NCBI RefSeq assembly: GCF_038003045.1
Contig: NZ_JBBOOK010000002.1
Location: 558,001-622,000 of the forward strand
From: Sporosarcina sp. FSL W7-1349
GTDB lineage: Bacteria > Bacillota > Bacilli > Bacillales_A > Planococcaceae
Reading direction: 5' to 3'
DNA: 64,000 nt
The position numbers and the translations under genes are program-made. The notes beneath the pieces are model-generated. The model did not search any database and had not been told where the DNA came from. It saw nothing but the letters and a program-made list of their open reading frames with translations. Positions within the stretch are counted from its first letter, which is position 1, and every line of letters begins with the position of its first letter. Positions 7,563 through 20,076 of the stretch are shown piece by piece.

Positions 7563-7592
7563 ATCATAACACTCAGCTTTTCAAATTGTCGT
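7563..7592 (-). promoter_or_regulatory. Promoter-like sequence for the ecfA1 operon
   Basis: Minus strand ACGACA (7587-7592), 18-bp spacer, TATGAT (7563-7568), placed after the rplQ terminator and just before the structured leader. The -35 is only a partial match. Confidence 0.4.
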
Positions 7593-7608
7593 ATAAATGG
7601 AGATTTAT

Positions 7609-7657
7609 TTTCAAAAAGGGTGTGGCTCTGCACAAGTCAGACACACCCTTTTTGAAA
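7609..7657 (-). terminator. Intrinsic terminator after rplQ
   Basis: A perfect 16-bp inverted repeat, TTTCAAAAAGGGTGTG (7609-7624) and its complement (7642-7657), with A/T tracts at the stem base, so it can act in both directions. It closes the S10-spc-alpha transcript. Confidence 0.85.
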
Positions 7658-7736
7658 GTGGAACGAATCCAAAAGGATCCGATCCGAAAACCTTCGGCAG
7701 TTGCCGTAAGTTTCAGTTCATGCTAGCTGCATGAAA

Positions 7737-8117
7737 TTAGACAAGCTCGATTACCACAACAGGTGCGCCGTCTCCACGACGAGGTCCCATTTTCAGGATA
7801 CGAGTGTAGCCGCCTTGACGCTCTGCATAGCGAGGTGCTACGTTGTCAAATAGTTTTTGAAGTGCAAACACTTCTTGTTCGTTGCCTTCTGCATCTTCAG
7901 TTGTGACAAGTTCACGACGGATAAATTGTGCAGCTTGACGGCGTGCATGCAAGTCACCGCGTTTTCCAAGCGTGATCATTTTTTCAACAACGGAACGCAC
8001 TTCTTTCGCACGTGCTTCTGTCGTTTGAATCCGTTCATGTACAATCAAATCTGTAGCAAGATCGCGAAGCATCGCTTTACGTTGTGAGCTTGTACGACCC
8101 AATTTTCTGTATGCCAT
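7737..8117 (-). CDS. rplQ: 50S ribosomal protein L17
   Basis: 126 residues beginning [20 protein letters not shown], the universal L17 start, with an insertion-rich acidic stretch near [12 protein letters not shown]17 lies at the peptide exit region of the 50S subunit. Last gene of the alpha operon, 32 bp after rpoA, with a strong terminator downstream. Confidence 0.98.
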   Translation of the reverse strand: MAYRKLGRTSSQRKAMLRDLATDLIVHERIQTTEARAKEVRSVVEKMITLGKRGDLHARRQAAQFIRRELVTTEDAEGNEQEVFALQKLFDNVAPRYAERQGGYTRILKMGPRRGDGAPVVVIELV

Positions 8118-8149
8118 CGAAGTTTCCCTCCTTCAATCTATATGATCGC

Positions 8150-9094
8150 TCAATCTTCAGTACGCAACTCAAGATTCAGCTCGTCTAGTTTTGCTTTGAC
8201 TTCTTCTAGTGATTTGCGGCCAAGATTGCGCACTTTCATCATTTCGTCTTCGGTCTTGTTGGCAAGTTCGAGGACGGTATTGATGCCTGCACGTTTCAGG
8301 CAGTTATAAGAACGGACGGAAAGATCCAATTCCTCGATCGTCATCTCAAGGACTTTCTCTTTCTGGTTTTCTTCTTTTTCCACCATGATTTCAGCAGTTT
8401 GTGCTTCATCTGTCATGCCGACAAAAATATTCAAATGCTCTGTCAGGATCTTTGCCCCGAGCGAAACCGCTTCTTTTGGACCGATGCTGCCATCTGTCCA
8501 TATATCAAGTGTCAACTTATCGAAGTTTGTCATTTGACCGACACGAGTGTTTTCCACCTGGAAGTTGACGCGTGAAACTGGAGTGTAAATAGAGTCGATC
8601 GGAATAACACCAATCGCAAGATCCTCACGTTTGTTCTGATCGGAAGGTGCATAGCCTCTCCCACGGATGGCATACATGCGCATGCGCAGATGTCCGTTTT
8701 TACCGAGGGTCGCAATATGAAGTTCCGGATTCAGTACTTCCACATCACTATCATGCGTAATGTCAGCAGCAGTGACCGTCCCTTCCCCTTTAACATCTAT
8801 TTCAATCACTTTCTCTTCGTCCGAATAGATTTTGAGAGCCAGTTTCTTCACATTCAAAATGATGGTGGCAACGTCTTCCATGACACCTTCAATTGTCGAG
8901 AATTCGTGAAGGACCCCATCGATTTGAATAGACGTTACGGCAGCCCCTGGTAATGAGGAAAGAAGGATGCGGCGCAAGGAGTTTCCTAACGTGTTTCCGT
9001 ACCCACGCTCCAACGGTTCGATAACGAATTTACCGAACTTGGCATCTTCACTGATCATAACTGTTTCAATCTTCGGTTTCTCAATTTCGATCAT
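8150..9094 (-). CDS. rpoA: DNA-directed RNA polymerase subunit alpha
   Basis: 314 residues, the B. subtilis length. The N-terminal dimerisation/assembly domain (about 1-228, [19 protein letters not shown]) is joined by an acidic linker to the C-terminal domain (about 245-314) with the helix-hairpin-helix [13 protein letters not shown] that contacts UP-element DNA and activators. It sits between rpsK and rplQ as in other Bacillales. The 136 bp between rpsK and rpoA contain only a weak CACAATT/AATTGTG inverted repeat. Confidence 0.99.
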   Translation of the reverse strand: MIEIEKPKIETVMISEDAKFGKFVIEPLERGYGNTLGNSLRRILLSSLPGAAVTSIQIDGVLHEFSTIEGVMEDVATIILNVKKLALKIYSDEEKVIEIDVKGEGTVTAADITHDSDVEVLNPELHIATLGKNGHLRMRMYAIRGRGYAPSDQNKREDLAIGVIPIDSIYTPVSRVNFQVENTRVGQMTNFDKLTLDIWTDGSIGPKEAVSLGAKILTEHLNIFVGMTDEAQTAEIMVEKEENQKEKVLEMTIEELDLSVRSYNCLKRAGINTVLELANKTEDEMMKVRNLGRKSLEEVKAKLDELNLELRTED

Positions 9095-9230
9095 TCATTT
9101 ACCCTCCTTCAAAACGTCGAATGTATAGGCCGTTCCATATTGAAATCGATTTTCACAGACGGCAAATTGCAATCGCACAATTCTAGTATTGGCAAAAATT
9201 GTGTTTCTCAATCAAATGGAATAAAAGCCA

Positions 9231-9638
<408 letters not shown>

Positions 9639-9645
9639 TTACTTA

Positions 9646-10011
9646 TTATTTTTTCTTGTTAGCAACTGTCCGTTTTGGACCTTTACGTGTACGTGCGTTG
9701 TTTTTCGTGTTTTGACCGCGAACCGGCAAGCCGCGACGGTGACGGATTCCACGGAAGCTACCGATCTCCATCAAACGTTTGATGTTGAGGGAAGTTTCAC
9801 GGCGAAGGTCCCCTTCGACTTTCAAGCTGTCGATTTGCTCACGAATTTTATCAAGTTCTGCATCAGTCAAGTCGCGAACGCGTGTTTCTTCAGAAACGCC
9901 GGCTCCCGCCAACACTTTTTGTGCAGTTGTTTTACCAATACCGTAAATGTAAGTCAATGAAATGACAACGCGCTTATCGCGCGGAACGTCTACTCCAGCA
10001 ATACGTGCCAT
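9646..10011 (-). CDS. rpsM: 30S ribosomal protein S13
   Basis: 121 residues: [25 protein letters not shown] at the head (only part quoted as motif) and the basic C-terminal tail [15 protein letters not shown] that touches P-site tRNA. S13 makes intersubunit bridges with 23S rRNA and L5. First of the rpsM-rpsK-rpoA-rplQ set, 24 bp after rpmJ. Confidence 0.99.
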   Translation of the reverse strand: MARIAGVDVPRDKRVVISLTYIYGIGKTTAQKVLAGAGVSEETRVRDLTDAELDKIREQIDSLKVEGDLRRETSLNIKRLMEIGSFRGIRHRRGLPVRGQNTKNNARTRKGPKRTVANKKK

Positions 10012-10035
10012 ATACAGTGTGCACCTCCTTTTGAA

Positions 10036-10149
10036 TTAACCTTGTCGTTGTTTATGTTTTGGATTTTCACAGATTACCATGACTCGGCCGCGTCTGCGGA
10101 TGATTTTACATTTCTCACAGATCGGTTTTACAGATGGCCTTACTTTCAT
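10036..10149 (-). CDS. rpmJ: 50S ribosomal protein L36 (zinc-ribbon form)
   Basis: A 37-residue protein beginning [14 protein letters not shown], with zinc ligands C11, C14, C27 and H32, so the C+ (zinc-binding) form. ATG at 10149 is preceded by GGAGGTTGGGTAAG. It lies between infA and rpsM, its standard place. Confidence 0.98.
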   Translation of the reverse strand: MKVRPSVKPICEKCKIIRRRGRVMVICENPKHKQRQG

Positions 10150-10187
10150 CTTACCCAACCTCCTTCAATAGTCCGGAGTGCAAAAGT

Positions 10188-10406
10188 TTACTTGAAACGG
10201 TATGTGATACGACCACGTGTCAAATCGTAAGGCGAAAGTTCCATCGTCACTCTGTCGCCAGGCAGGATGCGAATAAAGTGCATACGAATCTTACCGGATA
10301 CATGCGCAAGAATCGTGTGGCCGTTTTCCAGCTCCACTTTAAACATCGCGTTAGGCAACGTTTCGACTACGGTTCCTTCAACTTCAATTACATCGTCTTT
10401 CGCCAT
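10188..10406 (-). CDS. infA: Translation initiation factor IF-1
   Basis: 72 residues, [19 protein letters not shown], an S1/OB-fold protein that occupies the A site during initiation. The frame extends 23 codons upstream, but ATG at 10406 has AGGGAGACAGG in front and matches the family start, so it is chosen. The genes usually upstream (map and a KOW-domain gene) are missing; a gene-free 416 bp separates it from adk. Confidence 0.98.
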   Translation of the reverse strand: MAKDDVIEVEGTVVETLPNAMFKVELENGHTILAHVSGKIRMHFIRILPGDRVTMELSPYDLTRGRITYRFK

Positions 10407-10822
10407 CAATCCTGTCTCCCTTCTATATACAATAAAGGTTCTCACCATCGAGCGGCCTCGGTCGCTTTTCAGCATCCTACAACATATGTCCGGAGTGCAT
10501 GAATGATGTTCGAAAGACGTCTGTCACATTTCGTTTCCCGCTGGCCGCTCCTGGCTCACAAATTGGTATCCGCATCAAGGTTGATGGCAGATAACCAAGT
10601 GGCCGTGGATGAGTTTTCATTGTGTTATACAGTTCTTTCCACAAAACACATTATACATGCACATGCAGGAAAATGCATTCGGTGTGCTCCAGAACGGCAT
10701 ACCCACTGAACTCCGACCAGTTCCTATACCGGGCACCATATGCTTTTGCAGCTCGTTGTAATGTCCCTTCCGTGCAGCTGACACAGTGAAAACCTGCAAT
10801 GACACTCTGTGCCCGGAAAGGA
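10407..10822 (-). other. Gene-free interval between adk and infA; promoter-like site at 10650-10655
   Basis: B. subtilis has map (methionine aminopeptidase) and a KOW-domain gene here. All three minus frames were read: none resembles either, and the longest frames lack ribosome sites. A perfect TATAAT (10650-10655, minus) preceded by ATG may mark a promoter for infA onward, but no good -35 is seen. No terminator is visible, so the super-operon may read through. Confidence 0.5.
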
Positions 10823-11521
<699 letters not shown>

Positions 11522-12814
11522 TTATTTGATAAACCCTTTGTAATGCCGCTTCACGAGCTGCGACTCCAGTTGTTTCATCGTTTCCAGAGCAACCCCGACG
11601 ACGATGAGCAAACTTGTTCCGCCAATTTGCATGGCAGACGGGAGATTTGCGAACTTGATGAAGAAAATCGGCATGACGGCAACGGTCGCCAGGAAGATCG
11701 CACCGACAAACGTAAGTCGGTACAGCGTGCTGGTCAAGTAGTCCTGCGTGTTCTTCCCTGGACGGATGCCCGGGATATATGCGCCCTGTTTTTTCAGATT
11801 GTCTGCAATGTTTTCCGGGTTCACCTGGATGAACGCATAGAAATACGTGAACGCGAGGATCAATGCAACATAGAAGACCAAACCTAATGGCTTCTCGTAA
11901 TCGAACGTGTTCATGATGAACGCTGTCACACTGTTCGGTTCAAAAAATGCAGCAATCGATTGTGGTGTTATGAAAAACGCCACAGCAAAGATCACGGGAA
12001 TGACCCCTGCAGCATTTAATTTCAATGGTAAATGTGTCTGTTGGCCAGCCGTCGTTTGGCCGCGTCCTGTGACACGCTTCGCATATTGGATCGGAATTTT
12101 ACGCAAGGCTTCTTGGACGTAAATGACTCCGACAATTACCGCTATGATCACAAGGAGCAATAGGAGCATGATCGCCAGTTTGATGAATAGCGCATCGCCC
12201 GCATCCTGGATCTGAGTTGCGTAAAGTTGGTTGACTGCATTCGGGATAGCCGACACAATCCCAGCAAAGATGATAATGGAAATCCCATTTCCGACACCTT
12301 TCGCCGTAATTTGCTCGCCCAGCCATAGAAGAAATGCAGTTCCTGCCGTCAATACGATCGCGATAACCACATATGTCGAAACACCTTCGCTTATGATCAG
12401 CTTGCCATCATACATCCGGTTGAAACCGAAAGACATGGCAATCGCTTGGATAAACGCAAGGATTATAGTGAAATACCGTGTGAACTGCGCAAGTTTCCGT
12501 CTTCCGACATCCCCTTGCTTCGCCCATTCAGTGAATTTCGGCACAACATCCATTTGCAAAAGCTGCACAATGATGGATGCCGTAATGTATGGCATGATTC
12601 CCATCGCAAAGATGGAGAATTGCGCTAACGCGCCACCGCCAAAAGTGTTTAGTAACCCAATAAATTGGTTTGTTTCCTGTTGTAAAGCAGTTGCATCAAC
12701 GTTCGGTACGGGAATGAATGTCCCGAGACGGAAAACGATGAGCATAAGCAGTGTGAAAATGATTTTAGACCGGATATCTCTAACACGCATGAAGTTGGAG
12801 ATCGTCTGAAACAT
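11522..12814 (-). CDS. secY: Protein translocase subunit SecY
   Basis: 430 residues with ten hydrophobic spans; FRLGTFIPVPNVD marks the start and the cytoplasmic loop QYAKRVTGR the ribosome/SecA docking region. It is the channel of the Sec translocon, working with SecE (encoded at 39.6 kb) and SecG. The ATG overlaps the rplO stop (TAATG), so the two are translationally coupled, as is usual. Confidence 0.99.
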   Translation of the reverse strand: MFQTISNFMRVRDIRSKIIFTLLMLIVFRLGTFIPVPNVDATALQQETNQFIGLLNTFGGGALAQFSIFAMGIMPYITASIIVQLLQMDVVPKFTEWAKQGDVGRRKLAQFTRYFTIILAFIQAIAMSFGFNRMYDGKLIISEGVSTYVVIAIVLTAGTAFLLWLGEQITAKGVGNGISIIIFAGIVSAIPNAVNQLYATQIQDAGDALFIKLAIMLLLLLVIIAVIVGVIYVQEALRKIPIQYAKRVTGRGQTTAGQQTHLPLKLNAAGVIPVIFAVAFFITPQSIAAFFEPNSVTAFIMNTFDYEKPLGLVFYVALILAFTYFYAFIQVNPENIADNLKKQGAYIPGIRPGKNTQDYLTSTLYRLTFVGAIFLATVAVMPIFFIKFANLPSAMQIGGTSLLIVVGVALETMKQLESQLVKRHYKGFIK

Positions 12815-13254
12815 TAAATCACCTCGGTTTGCCCGCCCGCTTTCTCAATGGCCTCTTTTGCAGAAGCGGAGAATTTGTGAGCTTTGACAGTGATCTTTTT
12901 CTCAAGAGTTCCGTTTCCAAGAATCTTAATCCCAGATTTGGCGTTGCTCACGATGCCTGATTCGATCAAAAGCTCTGGAGTCACTTCCGCACCTTCGTCA
13001 AAGCGATTCAAAGTATCAAGATTAACGATCGCATATTCCTTGCGATTGATGTTTGTGAACCCACGTTTAGGCAGACGTTGGAAAAGTGGGATTTGTCCAC
13101 CTTCGAACCCTAGACGCACGCCACCGCCGGAACGTGAATTTTGACCGTCATGACCGCGACCAGATGTTTTACCGTGACCCGACCCTGTTCCGCGTCCAAC
13201 ACGTTTGCGTTGTTTACGAGCACCTTCGGCTGGTTTCATTTCGTGTAGTTTCAT
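12814..13254 (-). CDS. rplO: 50S ribosomal protein L15
   Basis: 146 residues, [14 protein letters not shown] followed by the glycine/arginine-rich [19 protein letters not shown] arm that threads into 23S rRNA. Late-assembly large-subunit protein. Located between rpmD and secY with a one-base overlap into secY. Confidence 0.99.
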   Translation of the reverse strand: MKLHEMKPAEGARKQRKRVGRGTGSGHGKTSGRGHDGQNSRSGGGVRLGFEGGQIPLFQRLPKRGFTNINRKEYAIVNLDTLNRFDEGAEVTPELLIESGIVSNAKSGIKILGNGTLEKKITVKAHKFSASAKEAIEKAGGQTEVI

Positions 13255-13286
13255 CTTTTTGGCACCTCCTTATTTCAAGATAGGAA

Positions 13287-13469
13287 TTATTGTTCTTTGA
13301 CTGTGACCAAGTGATTCACTCTGTTGATCATGCCGCGGATTGCGACGTTATCCTCGTGCTCCACTGTTTGGTTCAGTTTGCGTAGTCCAAGTGCTTCGAC
13401 TGTTTTGCGTTGTGCCGGCTTCGAGCCGATTACGCTTTTTGTAAGGGTGATTTCAAGTTTGTTCGCCAT
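13287..13469 (-). CDS. rpmD: 50S ribosomal protein L30
   Basis: 60 residues, [20 protein letters not shown], the short bacterial L30. It follows rpsE by 13 bp with GGGGGGAA before the ATG and precedes rplO, the conserved spc order. Confidence 0.98.
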   Translation of the reverse strand: MANKLEITLTKSVIGSKPAQRKTVEALGLRKLNQTVEHEDNVAIRGMINRVNHLVTVKEQ

Positions 13470-13482
13470 TGTGTTTCCCCCC

Positions 13483-13983
13483 TTAACCTAGCAGTTCTTC
13501 TACAGATTTACCGCGTAGTTTGGCTACTTCCTCAGCGCGTTTCAATTCTTTCAATCCTGCTACTGTTGCACGGACCATGTTGATCGGCGTGCTGGATCCG
13601 AGGGATTTTGAAAGGATATCTGTGATACCTGCAAGTTCAAGTACCGCACGGACAGGTCCACCTGCGATAACTCCAGTACCCGGTGCAGCTGGTTTGATGA
13701 GGATTTGTCCTGCACCAAAGCGACCGATTACTTCGTGTGGAGTAGTTCCTTTGACCATCGGTACGACAACCAAATTCTTTTTCGCATCTTCGATTGCTTT
13801 ACGGATTGCATCTGGAACTTCTTGTGCTTTCCCAGTACCGAAACCGACACGTCCGTTTTTATCTCCGACTACGACAAGAGCAGTGAAGCGGAAACGACGT
13901 CCACCTTTCACAACTTTAGCTACACGGTTAATCGTAACTACGCGCTCTTCGAATTCACTTTTATTTTGATCATTACGACGCAT
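13483..13983 (-). CDS. rpsE: 30S ribosomal protein S5
   Basis: 166 residues with the double-stranded RNA-binding-like N-terminal domain ([18 protein letters not shown]) and the C-terminal domain ending [13 protein letters not shown]5 lines the mRNA entry path and helps decoding accuracy. The loop with VVKGGRRF is the site of spectinomycin-resistance mutations in other bacteria; it looks unaltered here. Confidence 0.99.
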   Translation of the reverse strand: MRRNDQNKSEFEERVVTINRVAKVVKGGRRFRFTALVVVGDKNGRVGFGTGKAQEVPDAIRKAIEDAKKNLVVVPMVKGTTPHEVIGRFGAGQILIKPAAPGTGVIAGGPVRAVLELAGITDILSKSLGSSTPINMVRATVAGLKELKRAEEVAKLRGKSVEELLG

Positions 13984-14005
13984 GAAATATGTCCCTCCTT
14001 CTTAA

Positions 14006-14368
14006 TTAAAATTCCAGACCGTTTTCACGAGCTGCGTCCGCAAGAGCCTTTACACGGCCGTGAAATAAGTATCCGCCACGGTCGAAAACAACTGTTTTCA
14101 CATCTTTTTCAGTCGCTTTTTTCGCGATCATTTCGCCCACTTTGGCTGCTGCCGCAGTGTCTGATTTCGATTCGCCGGCAAACTCTTTATCCATTGTTGA
14201 AGCACTTGCAATTGTCACTGAGTTGACGTCGTCGATCAATTGCGCATAGATGTGCTTGTTGGAACGGAAAACGTTCAAACGTGGACGAGCTGCAGTTCCG
14301 CTGATTTTCGTACGGACACGGCTATGACGTTTTTTACGCACTGCGTTTTTGTCTTGTTTCGTAATCAT
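14006..14368 (-). CDS. rplR: 50S ribosomal protein L18
   Basis: 120 residues from [15 protein letters not shown], with [16 protein letters not shown] diagnostic of L18, which binds 5S rRNA with L5. The frame can begin at GTG 14377, but that codon overlaps the AAGGAG; ATG at 14368 is 8 bases after it and gives the family length. Confidence 0.98.
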   Translation of the reverse strand: MITKQDKNAVRKKRHSRVRTKISGTAARPRLNVFRSNKHIYAQLIDDVNSVTIASASTMDKEFAGESKSDTAAAAKVGEMIAKKATEKDVKTVVFDRGGYLFHGRVKALADAARENGLEF

Positions 14369-14402
14369 CGTGGTCACTCCTTCCGGATGCCTTTAAGCGG
14401 CA

Positions 14403-14942
14403 TTATTTACCTGTTTTACCTTCTTTACGACGTACGTGTTCGCCTTCGTAGCGAATCCCTTTGCCTTTGTATGGCTCTGGTGGACGTACTTGACGGATGT
14501 TCGATGCAAGTGCACCAACGCGTTCTTTGTTGATACCGCGAACGATGACTTTCGTGTTGGAAGGAACTTCGACTTCGACGCCATCTTCTGGTGTGAACTC
14601 AACTGGATGTGAGTAACCGACGTTCAAGACTAGTTTCTTTCCTTGAAGCTGAGCACGATACCCGACCCCGATCAATTCCAATGAACGTTCGAATCCTTTT
14701 GAAACACCTGTTACCATGTTGTCAAGAAGAGAACGTGTTGTTCCGTGGATGGAACGGTGTTCTTTGGAATCAGTAGGACGTGTTAACGTGATCACGTTGC
14801 CTTCCTGCTCGATTTTAATATCCGAATTAAATGTGTTTGTAAGTTCGCCTTTCGGTCCTTTGACAGTGACGAAGTTGTTATCAGCGATAGTGACTGTCAC
14901 GCCTTCAGGTACCTCAATCGGCTTATTGCCAATACGGGACAT
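14403..14942 (-). CDS. rplF: 50S ribosomal protein L6
   Basis: 179 residues, [15 protein letters not shown] at the start and the duplicated L6 fold, ending in [17 protein letters not shown]. It sits near the GTPase-associated region of the 50S subunit. Spacing to rpsH and rplR is about 30 bp on each side. Confidence 0.99.
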   Translation of the reverse strand: MSRIGNKPIEVPEGVTVTIADNNFVTVKGPKGELTNTFNSDIKIEQEGNVITLTRPTDSKEHRSIHGTTRSLLDNMVTGVSKGFERSLELIGVGYRAQLQGKKLVLNVGYSHPVEFTPEDGVEVEVPSNTKVIVRGINKERVGALASNIRQVRPPEPYKGKGIRYEGEHVRRKEGKTGK

Positions 14943-14972
14943 TCCATTGCACCTCCATTCATTTGTTGCGGA

Positions 14973-15371
14973 TTACCAGACGTATGCTACTACTTCTCCG
15001 CCTACTTGTTTCGCGCGCGCTTCTTTGTCAGTCAACACGCCGTGTGATGTGGAAACGAGGGCGATGCCTAAGCCGTTCAAAACTTTTGGCACTTCGTTCG
15101 ATTTCGCATAGACACGAAGACCTGGTTTCGAAATACGTTTTAGACCAGTGATGACACGCTCGTTGTCTTGACCATATTTAAGGAAAATGCGGATGATGCC
15201 TTGTTTGCTATCTTCCACGTATTCAACATCGCGGACGAAACCTTCACGTTTCAAGATTTCTGCGATTTCTTTTTTCATGTTAGAAGCAGGTACTTCAAGC
15301 TTCTCGTGACGAACCATGTTCGCGTTACGAATGCGTGTAAGCATATCTGCGATCGGATCACTCATTGTCAT
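14973..15371 (-). CDS. rpsH: 30S ribosomal protein S8
   Basis: 132 residues, [15 protein letters not shown] and C-terminal [17 protein letters not shown], both S8 hallmarks. Primary 16S rRNA binder and, in E. coli, the repressor of the spc operon; no S8-type mRNA site was looked for with a model here. ATG ACA ATG start behind AAGGAGG. Confidence 0.99.
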   Translation of the reverse strand: MTMSDPIADMLTRIRNANMVRHEKLEVPASNMKKEIAEILKREGFVRDVEYVEDSKQGIIRIFLKYGQDNERVITGLKRISKPGLRVYAKSNEVPKVLNGLGIALVSTSHGVLTDKEARAKQVGGEVVAYVW

Positions 15372-15401
15372 TCCATTTACCTCCTTCCCAAATTTAGGGG
15401 A

Positions 15402-15602
<201 letters not shown>

Positions 15603-15607
15603 TTAGT

Positions 15608-16147
15608 TTACTTTTGGAACGGCATGCCGAACTGCGTCAAGAGCTCACGAGCTTCTTCGTCTGAGTTTGCAGTCGTAACGATGACGATATCCATACCGCG
15701 AATTTTAGAAACTTTATCGTAGTCGATTTCAGGGAAAATAAGTTGTTCTTTCACACCAAGTGTGTAGTTTCCGCGACCATCGAATGCTTTCTTGGAAACA
15801 CCACGGAAGTCACGTACACGCGGTAGGGAAATTGAGATCAGCTTATCGAGGAATTCGTACATACGCTCACCGCGTAATGTAACTTTCGCTCCGATTGGCA
15901 TTCCTTCACGAAGACGGAATCCAGCGATCGATTTCTTCGCTTTTGTGATGACCGGCTTTTGACCGGAGATGATTGTCAAATCTTCCACTGCCGCATCAAG
16001 TGCTTTAGCGTTTTGGACCGCATCACCAACACCCATGTTAATGACGATTTTGTCCACTTTTGGTACTTGCATTACGGATGTATAGTCAAACTTGCTCATG
16101 AGAGCAGGTGTGATCTCTGTATTGAACTTTTCTTTTAAACGGCTCAT
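15608..16147 (-). CDS. rplE: 50S ribosomal protein L5
   Basis: 179 residues, [18 protein letters not shown] and [20 protein letters not shown], the 5S rRNA-binding L5. Makes the central protuberance with L18 and contacts P-site tRNA. Ends [12 protein letters not shown]; 20 bp to rpsN. Confidence 0.99.
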   Translation of the reverse strand: MSRLKEKFNTEITPALMSKFDYTSVMQVPKVDKIVINMGVGDAVQNAKALDAAVEDLTIISGQKPVITKAKKSIAGFRLREGMPIGAKVTLRGERMYEFLDKLISISLPRVRDFRGVSKKAFDGRGNYTLGVKEQLIFPEIDYDKVSKIRGMDIVIVTTANSDEEARELLTQFGMPFQK

Positions 16148-16174
16148 CTATTGGACCTCCTTTCATCTTGTCGC

Positions 16175-16486
16175 TTATTTATCCAGTGATTCACCGGATT
16201 TTTTAGCAACACGAACTTTTTTGCCATCTTCGAACTTGTATCCTACCCGACTTGGCTCGCCTGTTTTAGGATCGATGACCATGACGTTCGATACATGGAT
16301 CGTCGCCTCTTGGCTGATGATTCCACCTTGAGGATTTTCTTGATTCGGTTTCGTATGTTTTTTGATGATGTTCACACCTTCAACAAGCACACGGTCCTTT
16401 TTAGGGAAAGCAGCAAGAATCACACCGGTTTTACCTTTGTCTTTACCAGTGATGACCATCACTTTATCACCTTTTTTAACATGCAT
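16175..16486 (-). CDS. rplX: 50S ribosomal protein L24
   Basis: 103 residues beginning [20 protein letters not shown], the KOW motif of L24, an initiator of 50S assembly. ATG behind AAGGAGG; 27 bp upstream of rplE. Confidence 0.99.
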   Translation of the reverse strand: MHVKKGDKVMVITGKDKGKTGVILAAFPKKDRVLVEGVNIIKKHTKPNQENPQGGIISQEATIHVSNVMVIDPKTGEPSRVGYKFEDGKKVRVAKKSGESLDK

Positions 16487-16521
16487 TCTGTCGCACCTCC
16501 TTGATTGGCACTCTCATGGGA

Positions 16522-16890
16522 TTAAAGAACTTCTGGAGCGAGTGAAATGATTTTCATGAAGTTGCTGTCGCGCAGTTCACGAGCAACTGGTCCGAAAATA
16601 CGAGTTCCACGCGGGCTCTTGTCGTCACGGATGATAACGCATGCGTTCTCGTCAAACGTGATGTAGGAACCGTCTTTACGACGAACTCCGCTTTTTGTGC
16701 GAACGATAACTGCCTTTACGATGTCGCCTTTCTTGACAACGCCGCCTGGTGTAGCTTTCTTCACTGTACATACGACAACATCACCGATATTTGCAATCTT
16801 ACGGCCTGTTCCGCCTAGTACTTTGATTGTGAGAACTTCACGAGCGCCTGAGTTGTCGGCAACTTTCATACGACTTTCCTGTTGGATCAT
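16522..16890 (-). CDS. rplN: 50S ribosomal protein L14
   Basis: 122 residues, [19 protein letters not shown] start and [19 protein letters not shown] end. L14 forms an intersubunit bridge and is the docking site of silencing factor RsfS. Standard place between rpsQ and rplX. Confidence 0.99.
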   Translation of the reverse strand: MIQQESRMKVADNSGAREVLTIKVLGGTGRKIANIGDVVVCTVKKATPGGVVKKGDIVKAVIVRTKSGVRRKDGSYITFDENACVIIRDDKSPRGTRIFGPVARELRDSNFMKIISLAPEVL

Positions 16891-16930
16891 TGAGGTACCC
16901 TCCTCTCGGATTTAAATCTCCGAACGTAAT

Positions 16931-17194
16931 TTAGATGATGATCGCTTTCTCGACGATTTCCGTTACACGGAAACGCTTTGTCGCCGATAATGGACGAGTT
17001 TCCATAATGCGGACGATGTCTCCGATTTTCGCTTCGTTCAATTCATCATGGGCCTTGAACTTTTTAGAATACTTTACACGCTTGCCGTATAAAGAGTGCT
17101 TCTTTTGCGTTTCGACCATTACAGTAACTGTTTTATCCATTTTGTCGGATACGACACGGCCTGTATATACTTTGCGCTGGTTACGCTCAGTCAT
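16931..17194 (-). CDS. rpsQ: 30S ribosomal protein S17
   Basis: 87 residues from [20 protein letters not shown], an OB-fold primary 16S binder. The frame also holds an ATG at 17212 that overlaps the rpmC stop; ATG at 17194 is preferred because AAGGAGG lies 8 bases upstream and it matches the family start. Confidence 0.98.
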   Translation of the reverse strand: MTERNQRKVYTGRVVSDKMDKTVTVMVETQKKHSLYGKRVKYSKKFKAHDELNEAKIGDIVRIMETRPLSATKRFRVTEIVEKAIII

Positions 17195-17211
17195 GGCTGC
17201 AACCTCCTTCA

Positions 17212-17836
<625 letters not shown>

Positions 17837-17837
17837 A

Positions 17838-18494
17838 TTAGTTGCCTCCTTCCTCAGAGTTCTTCTTCACTGGAAGGACTTCTCCACGGTAAATCCATAC
17901 TTTGACACCTAGTTTACCGTAAGTTGTGTCTGCTTCTGCGTGCGCATAGTCGATATCTGCACGAAGCGTATGGAGTGGAACAGTACCTTCACTGTAGTGT
18001 TCCGCACGTGCGATGTCAGCACCGCCAAGACGTCCGGATACTTGTGTTTTGATTCCTTTCGCGCCAGCACGGATTGTGCGTTGGATCGCTTGTTTCTGTG
18101 CACGACGGAATGATACACGGCTTTCCAATTGACGTGCAATTGATTCTGCAACCAATTTCGCATCAAGGTCAGCGCGTTTGATTTCAACGATGTTGATGTG
18201 TACACGCTTGCCAGTCAATTCGTTCAGGCTTTTACGAAGTGCTTCGACTTCGGAGCCACCTTTTCCGATTACCATACCTGGCTTCGCAGTGTGAATTGTA
18301 ATATTAACGCGTTTTGCAGCACGCTCGATCTCCACTTTAGAAACAGAAGCGTCTACAAGACGTTTTTCGATAAAGTCACGGATTTTCAAGTCTTCGTGTA
18401 AAAGAGTCGCATAGTCTTTTTCTGCGTACCATTTTGACTCCCAGTCACGGATGATACCGACCCGCAACCCGTTAGGATGTACTTTTTGACCCAC
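17838..18494 (-). CDS. rpsC: 30S ribosomal protein S3
   Basis: 218 residues: [20 protein letters not shown] domain with [12 protein letters not shown] (about 80-92) and the C-terminal domain with [18 protein letters not shown]3 sits at the mRNA entry site with helicase activity shared with S4 and S5. Three bases after rplV. Confidence 0.99.
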   Translation of the reverse strand: MGQKVHPNGLRVGIIRDWESKWYAEKDYATLLHEDLKIRDFIEKRLVDASVSKVEIERAAKRVNITIHTAKPGMVIGKGGSEVEALRKSLNELTGKRVHINIVEIKRADLDAKLVAESIARQLESRVSFRRAQKQAIQRTIRAGAKGIKTQVSGRLGGADIARAEHYSEGTVPLHTLRADIDYAHAEADTTYGKLGVKVWIYRGEVLPVKKNSEEGGN

Positions 18495-18497
18495 GAA

Positions 18498-18842
18498 TTA
18501 TCCCTCCTTCTTTTCTGATACCACTACAGTGATGTGGCTCGTACGTTTGTTGATCGCACTTGCACGACCTTGTGCGCGTGGACGGAAACGTTTCATTGTC
18601 GGACCTTCGTCAACGAAGATTTCGCTAACTACTAGGTTTTCGACATCCATTTCATAGTTGTGTTCAGCGTTTGCTAGAGCTGAATTCAATACCTTCTCTA
18701 CAACCGGAGATGCCGCTTTTGGCGTCAGGCGTAGAATCGCGACAGCTTCACCGACTTTTTTGCCCCGGATAAGATCAACGACCATACGGACTTTGCGAGG
18801 AGCAATACGGACTGTGCGGGCAGTAGCTTTTGCTTGTTGCAT
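18498..18842 (-). CDS. rplV: 50S ribosomal protein L22
   Basis: 114 residues, [20 protein letters not shown], with the extended hairpin (about 80-100, [15 protein letters not shown]) that lines the exit tunnel near the macrolide site. The hairpin has no obvious insertion or deletion. Between rpsS and rpsC. Confidence 0.99.
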   Translation of the reverse strand: MQQAKATARTVRIAPRKVRMVVDLIRGKKVGEAVAILRLTPKAASPVVEKVLNSALANAEHNYEMDVENLVVSEIFVDEGPTMKRFRPRAQGRASAINKRTSHITVVVSEKKEG

Positions 18843-18861
18843 CGAAATAACCTCCTCTCAA

Positions 18862-19140
18862 TTAACGTCTTGTTTTCTTATCGTCGGCGCCATGTCCTTT
18901 GTATGTGCGCGTCGGTGCGAATTCACCTAGTTTATGACCTACCATATCTTCAGTCACATAAACAGGTACGTGCTTACGACCGTCGTATACAGCAATCGTC
19001 ATTCCGATGAACGACGGGAAGATTGTTGAACGGCGAGACCAAGTTTTGATTACCTGTTTTTTCTCTGAATCCTTTTGTACTTCCACCTTTTTCATTAGGT
19101 GATCGTCAACAAAAGGTCCTTTTTTCAAGCTGCGGCCCAT
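18862..19140 (-). CDS. rpsS: 30S ribosomal protein S19
   Basis: 92 residues from [19 protein letters not shown], with [15 protein letters not shown], the head protein contacting S13 and A-site finger. The frame extends 12 codons; ATG at 19140 follows GGAGGGAGG at proper distance and matches the family. Confidence 0.98.
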   Translation of the reverse strand: MGRSLKKGPFVDDHLMKKVEVQKDSEKKQVIKTWSRRSTIFPSFIGMTIAVYDGRKHVPVYVTEDMVGHKLGEFAPTRTYKGHGADDKKTRR

Positions 19141-19200
19141 GTCGGAACCTCCCTCCGTGTGTGTACTACGGTCCAATCATTGAACCGCAGTGCATCCACA

Positions 19201-20031
19201 TTATTTTTTACGACGACGAACGATGAGTTTGTCGGATTTTTTGTTTTTCTTACGCGTTTTAAGACCAAGTGCCGGTTTACCCCAAGGAGTAACTGGGCTC
19301 GGACGACCGATTGGTGTACGGCCTTCCCCACCACCGTGCGGGTGATCGTTCGGGTTCATGACAGATCCGCGGACTGTTGGGCGTTTGCCTAACCAGCGGG
19401 AGCGACCTGCTTTACCGATGTTGATCAATTCATGTTGTTCGTTTCCGACTTGACCGATTGTAGCGCGGCAAGTGGATAGGATCATCCGGACTTCGCCAGA
19501 TTGTAGACGGATGATGACATATTTGCCTTCACGTCCGAGTAATTGTGCTGAAGTACCAGCAGAGCGTACCAATTGTCCGCCTTTACCTGGTTTCAACTCG
19601 ATGTTATGGATTGTCGAACCCATTGGAATGTTTTCTAGTGGAAGTGTGTTACCCACGCGGATATCTGCATCCGGACCAGACATGACTGTCATGCCGACTT
19701 GCAATCCTTTCGGTGCGAGGATGTAACGTTTCTCCCCATCTGCATAATTGATTAGAGCGATGTTCGCCGAACGGTTTGGATCGTATTCGATTGTAGCAAC
19801 GCGTCCTGGAATGCCATCTTTGCGACGTTGGAAATCGATGATCCGGTATTGGCGCTTATGGCCGCCACCTTGGTGACGAACAGTAGTCCTACCTGTATTG
19901 TTACGGCCGCCTTTCCGTGTAATCGGTGCAAGCAATGATTTTTCCGGCTTATCCGTTGTGATCGCGGAGTAGTCCGAAGAAGTCATGTTACGACGTCCGT
20001 TGGAGGTAGGTTTGTATTTCTTAATCGCCAT
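19201..20031 (-). CDS. rplB: 50S ribosomal protein L2
   Basis: 276 residues, [17 protein letters not shown] start and [17 protein letters not shown] near the C-terminus, the loop approaching the peptidyl transferase centre. Essential for subunit association. Placed between rplW and rpsS as in all Bacilli. Confidence 0.99.
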   Translation of the reverse strand: MAIKKYKPTSNGRRNMTSSDYSAITTDKPEKSLLAPITRKGGRNNTGRTTVRHQGGGHKRQYRIIDFQRRKDGIPGRVATIEYDPNRSANIALINYADGEKRYILAPKGLQVGMTVMSGPDADIRVGNTLPLENIPMGSTIHNIELKPGKGGQLVRSAGTSAQLLGREGKYVIIRLQSGEVRMILSTCRATIGQVGNEQHELINIGKAGRSRWLGKRPTVRGSVMNPNDHPHGGGEGRTPIGRPSPVTPWGKPALGLKTRKKNKKSDKLIVRRRKK

Positions 20032-20076
20032 TGGTGTTCCCTCCTTCGTATAATTGACTAGCTAATGTCATTTCAA

